Below, in pieces: positions 60,348 to 64,000 of a stretch of 64,000 nt of DNA. The translations under genes and the position numbers were made by a program. The notes beneath the pieces were generated by a model. The model searched no databases. It saw only the letters and a program-made list of their open reading frames with translations, and was not told where the DNA came from. Numbering within the stretch: the stretch's first letter is position 1; every line of letters starts with the position of its first letter. The stretch is from Chlorobium sp. (GTDB taxonomy: Bacteria; Bacteroidota; Chlorobiia; Chlorobiales; Chlorobiaceae): positions 1 through 64,000 of the forward strand of contig JANQHQ010000003.1 in NCBI GenBank assembly GCA_028282595.1, given 5' to 3'.

Positions 60348-60754
60348 CAGAAACCTCTTCGATCTTGAACTATTTCTATAAACAATCCATCAGGATCTTT
60401 AACAAAAAAATAATCAACATCTGTACGACCTCTTTTTACCTCTATATCCGATGCGATTTCTTTATCCTTTAAATTATTCTTAACAACATCAATATTATTT
60501 ACCTTTAGAGCAAAATGCTTAATCCCCAAAACCGGCAAATCAGTTTCTAATTGCTTTGTACTTTTAGGTGCACGCTTATGCTTTTTAAAACAAAAAAGCT
60601 CTAAGAATACATCACCAAGCCTCATATGAACAATGAACAAGTCTTTTTTTGGTGATTCCCACCTATACACCTCTTTGAATCCAAAAACATTATAAAAAGC
60701 TAAAGATTTACTCAAATCACTAACGCTAATTGAGACATGATGAACGCTAAACAT
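60347..60754 (-). CDS. VOC superfamily (glyoxalase/dioxygenase-like) protein
   Basis: 135 residues. Two beta-alpha-beta-beta-beta units are visible: HHVSISVSDLSKSLAFYNVFGFKEVYRWESPKKDLFIVHMRLGDVFLELFCF and GIKHFALKVNNIDVVKNNLKDKEI ... YFFVKDPDGLFIEIVQD. The metal ligands of glyoxalase I type fit at His6, Glu52, His80 and Glu127. These proteins isomerise or open small molecules such as hemithioacetals, or act as antibiotic-resistance binding proteins. First gene of the cluster. Its stop overlaps the aldolase start. It is strongly AT-rich. Confidence 0.82.
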   Translation of the reverse strand: MFSVHHVSISVSDLSKSLAFYNVFGFKEVYRWESPKKDLFIVHMRLGDVFLELFCFKKHKRAPKSTKQLETDLPVLGIKHFALKVNNIDVVKNNLKDKEIASDIEVKRGRTDVDYFFVKDPDGLFIEIVQDRRGF

Positions 60755-61339
60755 AACATGTTTTTTTATATTTTAATAATTCACACACAAGTATATTTAT
60801 AATTTTATATCATAATAAAAAAAAGATAATTGAAAACCGATTCAATAATTTGTGATCAATGAAAAGTTTTTAAGTCCAAAACTATTCATATGGCCAATCA
60901 ATTATTTATTTTGAAAATAACATTATCAAGTTCCATCTCTATTGCCTTGTCTCCACAGGATCCACTTTACACACTGATGATACATCCATCAGTTCTGCTC
61001 TGAACAGGAATTATCTTCCTTTTGCATTCCAGTAATGATATAGTCGATATTATAACCCTATTATCTTCAAGCTATCTCTACAAAATCTTACCGCTAGTGT
61101 GCTATGCCATAGAGTAGCTCAGATCGCTATATGGGTCTCTAAATTTGGATAAATCATGAGTAGCAACGAAAAAGTTAAACCTGGAAAACTGGTTATCGAG
61201 ACTTAAGTTCCCAACATTGACACGCACAACGCCAAAAGAGGAAAAATTATCACCCTGAGGAAAACTGTCACGAGAAAAGAATTCTACCGGCTTAAAAAGC
61301 AACAAACACTTTAAGGCTTTCTATTTTGAATCGAGATAT
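60755..61339. other. AT-rich interval without a recognised gene (585 bases)
   Basis: The first part (60755-60880) is a promoter-like AT-rich tract upstream of the VOC gene. A minus-strand ORF at 61102-61305 (67 codons) has no start context or family character and is probably chance or a decayed gene. No repeat or RNA was recognised. Confidence 0.5.
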
Positions 61340-61915
61340 TTAAGGAGCTTCCTCAGGATAGATTTTTGGACCTATCTTTATTTTTTGAAAAAGGAAAAAC
61401 CAAAACAAGATCATATGTAGCGACACTATCATCACAGCAATTATATTTAATAACGGCGTACTATAACTACAGTGAATCAAGAATAACATATAAGTAGGGA
61501 TTAACAAACTAAGCCCCAATATCTTATCTTTCAACAAATAGCCTTTGCTTGTAAAACTTGTCATAACACGACTTTCCAAAGTTCGAGAAGCATACTCCTC
61601 TCCAAATGTTTTTATTAGCATCGACTGAAGAATAACCCATCTATGAGCAATCTGCACCAACTTTCTATGCCGTGCATAAAACAAGCCAGAAATCGATAAC
61701 ATGAGCATTATGAAAAACGTAAAAGAAAACGCATTTAATGTTAATCCGGATATATCAAATTCATTTAAAATGCCGTATATGGCAATATGCGCATTGAAAA
61801 GCAAAATCGAATAATTAAACATCCTTTCCCTAACAAGTTTTTCGGAATCAATATCCTTTCTTGTTTGTATAAAATATTCCTTTTCAAAGTCAGTAAAATT
61901 ATTTTTCATAATCAC
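61340..61915 (-). CDS. Orphan four-helix membrane protein (hypothetical, 191 aa)
   Basis: 191 residues, with another ATG two codons in (61909). Four hydrophobic segments are seen: YSILLFNAHIAIYGILNEF, FSFTFFIMLMLSISGLFYAR, KILGLSLLIPTYMLFLIHCS and LLNIIAVMIVSLHMILFWFFLF. Long charged parts face the cytoplasm. The arrangement reminds one of SLATT-type or RipA-type small effector membrane proteins of bacterial defence, but no motif proves this. It is a solitary gene in AT-rich DNA with no partner within 500 bases. Confidence 0.6.
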   Translation of the reverse strand: MIMKNNFTDFEKEYFIQTRKDIDSEKLVRERMFNYSILLFNAHIAIYGILNEFDISGLTLNAFSFTFFIMLMLSISGLFYARHRKLVQIAHRWVILQSMLIKTFGEEYASRTLESRVMTSFTSKGYLLKDKILGLSLLIPTYMLFLIHCSYSTPLLNIIAVMIVSLHMILFWFFLFQKIKIGPKIYPEEAP

Positions 61916-62748
61916 ACAAAAATCACCTCACTTACCATGATATAAGCTTTAAACAAGATTCTAGAGCGATCATATGGTATTTGTTTTTTGTCGCAAGTCC
62001 AATCAATCATACCGATCAGAATCCGCATACCTTACAATGCGTAAACAATGAATTAAAGATCATACCAATAATAAATAGAGATACATTCTCTATACTTTCT
62101 GCTTTTGACCCTTCATTTTCTCACGCATGTAATGCATAATACGTAATACGCAACATTGTTCCGTAACCACAACAACGCACGCATTCCTTAAAATGAAACT
62201 GACTGGATTTGTCGTCATACCTGGCTTACTCCTTGACTCGTCTAACGATATACCAAACTGCTGTGTCCGGGCTTGGCAGCAAATACTTTTCTCAGGGATT
62301 AGGGTTGATTAAGCACGCTTAGCATTGGGGCATCTCTTACCGTATCATTTTTTTGATAAGCGCCTCTAACTCTCGACTATCATGCAGTAAAAGCATCATT
62401 CCTTTTATAGCTGTCGAACAGCTTCGTTCCCTGAAAATCTTTTTCCTTTTGCCAAAGAATCCTCATAAAACCTCAGACCTATCAATGAGCATAATAACCA
62501 AGGCACCGTGCATTCATCGTAGCTGATAAAGCATACAATGCCTGATGTACAAACTCTATTGAAGACTAGAATCGGGGCTTGCTATAACTAAAAATGCAAG
62601 GGCTGAACAACGGATATGTACAGCTTGTCGGAGGCCGTCTTGAGGGGGTTGGTAAAGATGAGGCGGCCGATTACACAATTAATTACCTTATATGTACAAT
62701 AAAATCACAGCATTTGCAATACTCAGAAACTGAAAAGATGTCTTAATG
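61916..62748. other. 833-base AT-rich interval without a recognised gene
   Basis: A 50-codon plus-strand ORF at 62594 (MQGLNNGYVQLVGGRLEGVG) has no supporting context. The opposite strand could encode a short VIGRLIFTNPLKTASDKLYI sequence that hints at a decayed gene but cannot be named. Otherwise the interval carries stops in every frame. Confidence 0.5.
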
Positions 62749-63024
62749 TCAGGTCAGGAAAGTCCGCAGTTGGTCAATATGAAGGCTCTTAGAAATGAAA
62801 ATGTCCATAGTCGGTCTTGCCAATGGCGTCTGCCATACCCTGAGCAGAAGAGCACCTTTGAGAACAAACTGATCTGCGTAGGGAGAAACGGACAATCGAT
62901 ACAGAAACCGCTCCATGGCATAATATTGCATCAACTCCTGAAGCCCTCTCTTCTCTTCACGGGCTTTGTTCAACAGACGCCGCCTGACGGAAGCACCAAT
63001 ATTCCTGATTGGTTTTGCGGTCAT
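62749..63024 (-). pseudogene. Truncated AbiEii/AbiGii-type nucleotidyltransferase toxin gene
   Basis: The ORF gives 91 residues: NIGASVRRRLLNKAREEKRGLQELMQYYAMERFLYRLSVSPYADQFVLKGALLLRVW and RPTMDI, which matches the start of AbiEii toxins up to the catalytic part (KGG/KGA and the DID-like Asp). Here DIDFLG would be expected, but the sequence reads DIFISKSLHIDQLRTFLT and then stops. About two thirds of the toxin (usually about 250-300 residues) is missing. It overlaps the AbiEi stop by four bases (ATGA), as in a normal AbiE operon. Confidence 0.82.
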
Positions 63025-63632
63025 AGCGTCGCTTCAAGGTAAGGCCTTATCACTGATGTTACACGACACGTCTTTGCATGATCCATAAGGGCATTGAGGT
63101 CTTTCTGCTTTCTTTGCTGATAGAGTTTCAGCGATTCAAGTACTACATCCATACCGATTGTATTGCGAAATTTGAAACAATCGGCAAGGGTCTTTTCAGC
63201 ACTGTAGATCCTCACCGGAATACCATCAAGCATATGAGTTTCAATACCTGCTGAAAAGCATTCAGAGGAAAAGCGAAAAACGGTAACCGGCGGGAAATTG
63301 ATTCTTGGTTGTTCGGCGCCTTTTTCGAGTGCAACGGAAACAGCATGAGGAACCTGGGTGGTCATCTCGTGAAAAGAAAGGGCTGAAACAAGACAGATTA
63401 CTCCTTTTGGCACTCTTATGGCAACAGTAACAAGATCAGGATGTTCAAGCGGCTTGCTGTCTCTGAGCTTATAAACACCTCGTGAAAGCTGCTCAAGTTC
63501 CCCACTATCTCTAAGCTGATAAAGGGTTCTGGGATGGATTCCCTGCCTTATCGCTTCCTGAGTACGGATTATCCCTCCTTGCTTCAGGATAATCGTTTTT
63601 GCTTTATCAGTTGCAGTGATATTCTGAGTCAT
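63021..63632 (-). CDS. AbiEi-family antitoxin of a type IV toxin-antitoxin system
   Basis: 203 residues from the ATG at 63632 (a start at 63659 is also in frame). A winged-helix DNA-binding N-terminus (KTIILKQGGIIRTQEAIRQGIHPRTLYQLRDSGELEQLSRGVYKLRD, about 10-58) and the antitoxin core (LVTVAIRVPKGVICLVSALSFHEMTTQVPHAVSVALEKGAEQPRI, and the YSAEKTLADCFKFRNTIGMDVVLESLKLYQQRK end) match the family. AbiEi represses its own promoter and counters the AbiEii nucleotidyltransferase. Its partner here is truncated. Confidence 0.9.
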   Translation of the reverse strand: MTQNITATDKAKTIILKQGGIIRTQEAIRQGIHPRTLYQLRDSGELEQLSRGVYKLRDSKPLEHPDLVTVAIRVPKGVICLVSALSFHEMTTQVPHAVSVALEKGAEQPRINFPPVTVFRFSSECFSAGIETHMLDGIPVRIYSAEKTLADCFKFRNTIGMDVVLESLKLYQQRKQKDLNALMDHAKTCRVTSVIRPYLEATL

Positions 63633-63768
63633 AGAATGATGGACATATATACCGCACAATTCTCATAATTATAGGTATTTTTATCCAATCACACAAATGC
63701 GACTGTCTTGGAAAATATACGGTTGAGCACTGGGTTAAATTCTGGGTGTTTGCGATAGGAAGGAAGGG

Positions 63769-63803
63769 TTTTCTCTCCGCGGAGCTCCTGCTCCGGGAGA
63801 AAA
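63769..63803. terminator. Hairpin with T/A ends upstream of abiEi
   Basis: TTTTCTCTCCGCGGAG and CTCCGGGAGAAAA make a strong stem that could act in either direction. The left side also carries GGAAGGAAGGG. It could shield the AbiE promoter from reading-through transcription. Confidence 0.5.
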
Positions 63804-63874
63804 CGGGTTTCTGATTTTGTCCAAACTGATTGATGATCCTGAAAACAGTCGATGTATACCAATTTATAGTCAAT

Positions 63875-63904
63875 TATAGCGACTTTTCACTATAAGTCGC
63901 TATA
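63875..63904. repeat. Perfect 11-bp inverted repeat
   Basis: TATAGCGACTT and AAGTCGCTATA are separated by eight bases, in AT-rich DNA about 240 bases upstream of the abiEi start. AbiEi proteins bind inverted repeats near their promoter, but this one lies rather far away. It may instead belong to a neighbouring gene or element beyond the window. The rest of 63660-64000 shows no gene. Confidence 0.55.
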
Positions 63905-64000
63905 TAATAAACACAAAAGCCGACTGCCTGCGAATGGATAGATTGCATCAGCCACAAACATGATCCCCTTTAATCGCATGATTTCACGTTCCTGTGTTCA

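Noticed and set aside
61102..61305. 67-codon minus-strand ORF in the AT-rich gap
   Set aside because: No ribosome binding site, no recognisable motif and no conserved context; kept only as part of the gap description.
62594..62746. 50-codon plus-strand ORF (MQGLNNGYVQ...)
   Set aside because: No family likeness and no clear start signal; equally well a fragment of a decayed gene on the other strand.

Overview
The window looks like a chromosomal segment of a green sulfur bacterium (Chlorobiales). Supporting signs are two tandem chlorosome-envelope-type [2Fe-2S] ferredoxins, a CrtH-type carotene isomerase, a tmRNA whose tag reads ADDHSYAMAA (close to the Chlorobium type), a thioredoxin-reductase-like ferredoxin:NADP reductase, and isoleucine synthesis through citramalate synthase. 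The core genes are GC-rich. Both ends and the stretch from about 53 to 64 kb carry accessory, partly very AT-rich DNA. No rRNA gene, tRNA gene or CRISPR array was seen.

Layout. 1-2.8 kb: a type I restriction-modification operon on the minus strand (half-size HsdS, HsdM, KilA-N protein cut by the window edge). 2.9-10.8 kb: ssrA, YqgE, Bcp peroxiredoxin, a Nudix protein, a DUF4332 protein, an MscS channel, a PhoR/PhoB pair and an oligopeptide-type ABC ATPase. 10.9-19.4 kb: mfd, two Csm-type ferredoxins, an SdhB-like subunit, alanine dehydrogenase and CrtH. 19.4-24.5 kb: an ECF sigma/anti-sigma pair, an ArsR-type regulator, hsp20 behind a consensus sigma-54 promoter, and dnaK. 24.6-31.6 kb: a minus-strand Tol-Pal envelope operon (tolQ, tolR, a TolA/TonB-like protein, tolB, an undescribed Pro-rich mini-lipoprotein, pal, cpoB) headed by a fused phytol kinase/phytyl-phosphate kinase (VTE5-VTE6) homologue.

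31.8-43.9 kb: one long branched-chain amino acid operon (ilvD-ilvB-ilvN-ilvC-leuB-leuA-leuC-leuD-cimA). It is preceded by a promoter, a 57-codon leader ORF ending in a dense run of Ile/Leu/Val codons, and an attenuator-like hairpin with a T-run. 43.9-53 kb: methylglyoxal synthase, a probable sigma-54-driven small RNA, agmatine deiminase and N-carbamoylputrescine amidase (the putrescine route, split around an M48 protease and a Na/Pi symporter), menA, ferredoxin-NADP reductase and hisF.

53-64 kb: accessory region with a 986-residue LRR-Roc-COR-TIR protein, a CIA30 protein, a UPF0114 membrane protein, fused remnants of an MscS gene and a REP-type (Y1) transposase, an AT-rich three-gene overlapping cluster (VOC protein, DhnA-type aldolase, unknown 361-residue protein), an orphan four-helix membrane protein, and an AbiE toxin-antitoxin locus whose toxin gene is truncated. 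The items most worth following up are the BCAA leader/attenuator, the sigma-54 small RNA, the Roco-TIR protein and the VOC-aldolase cluster.
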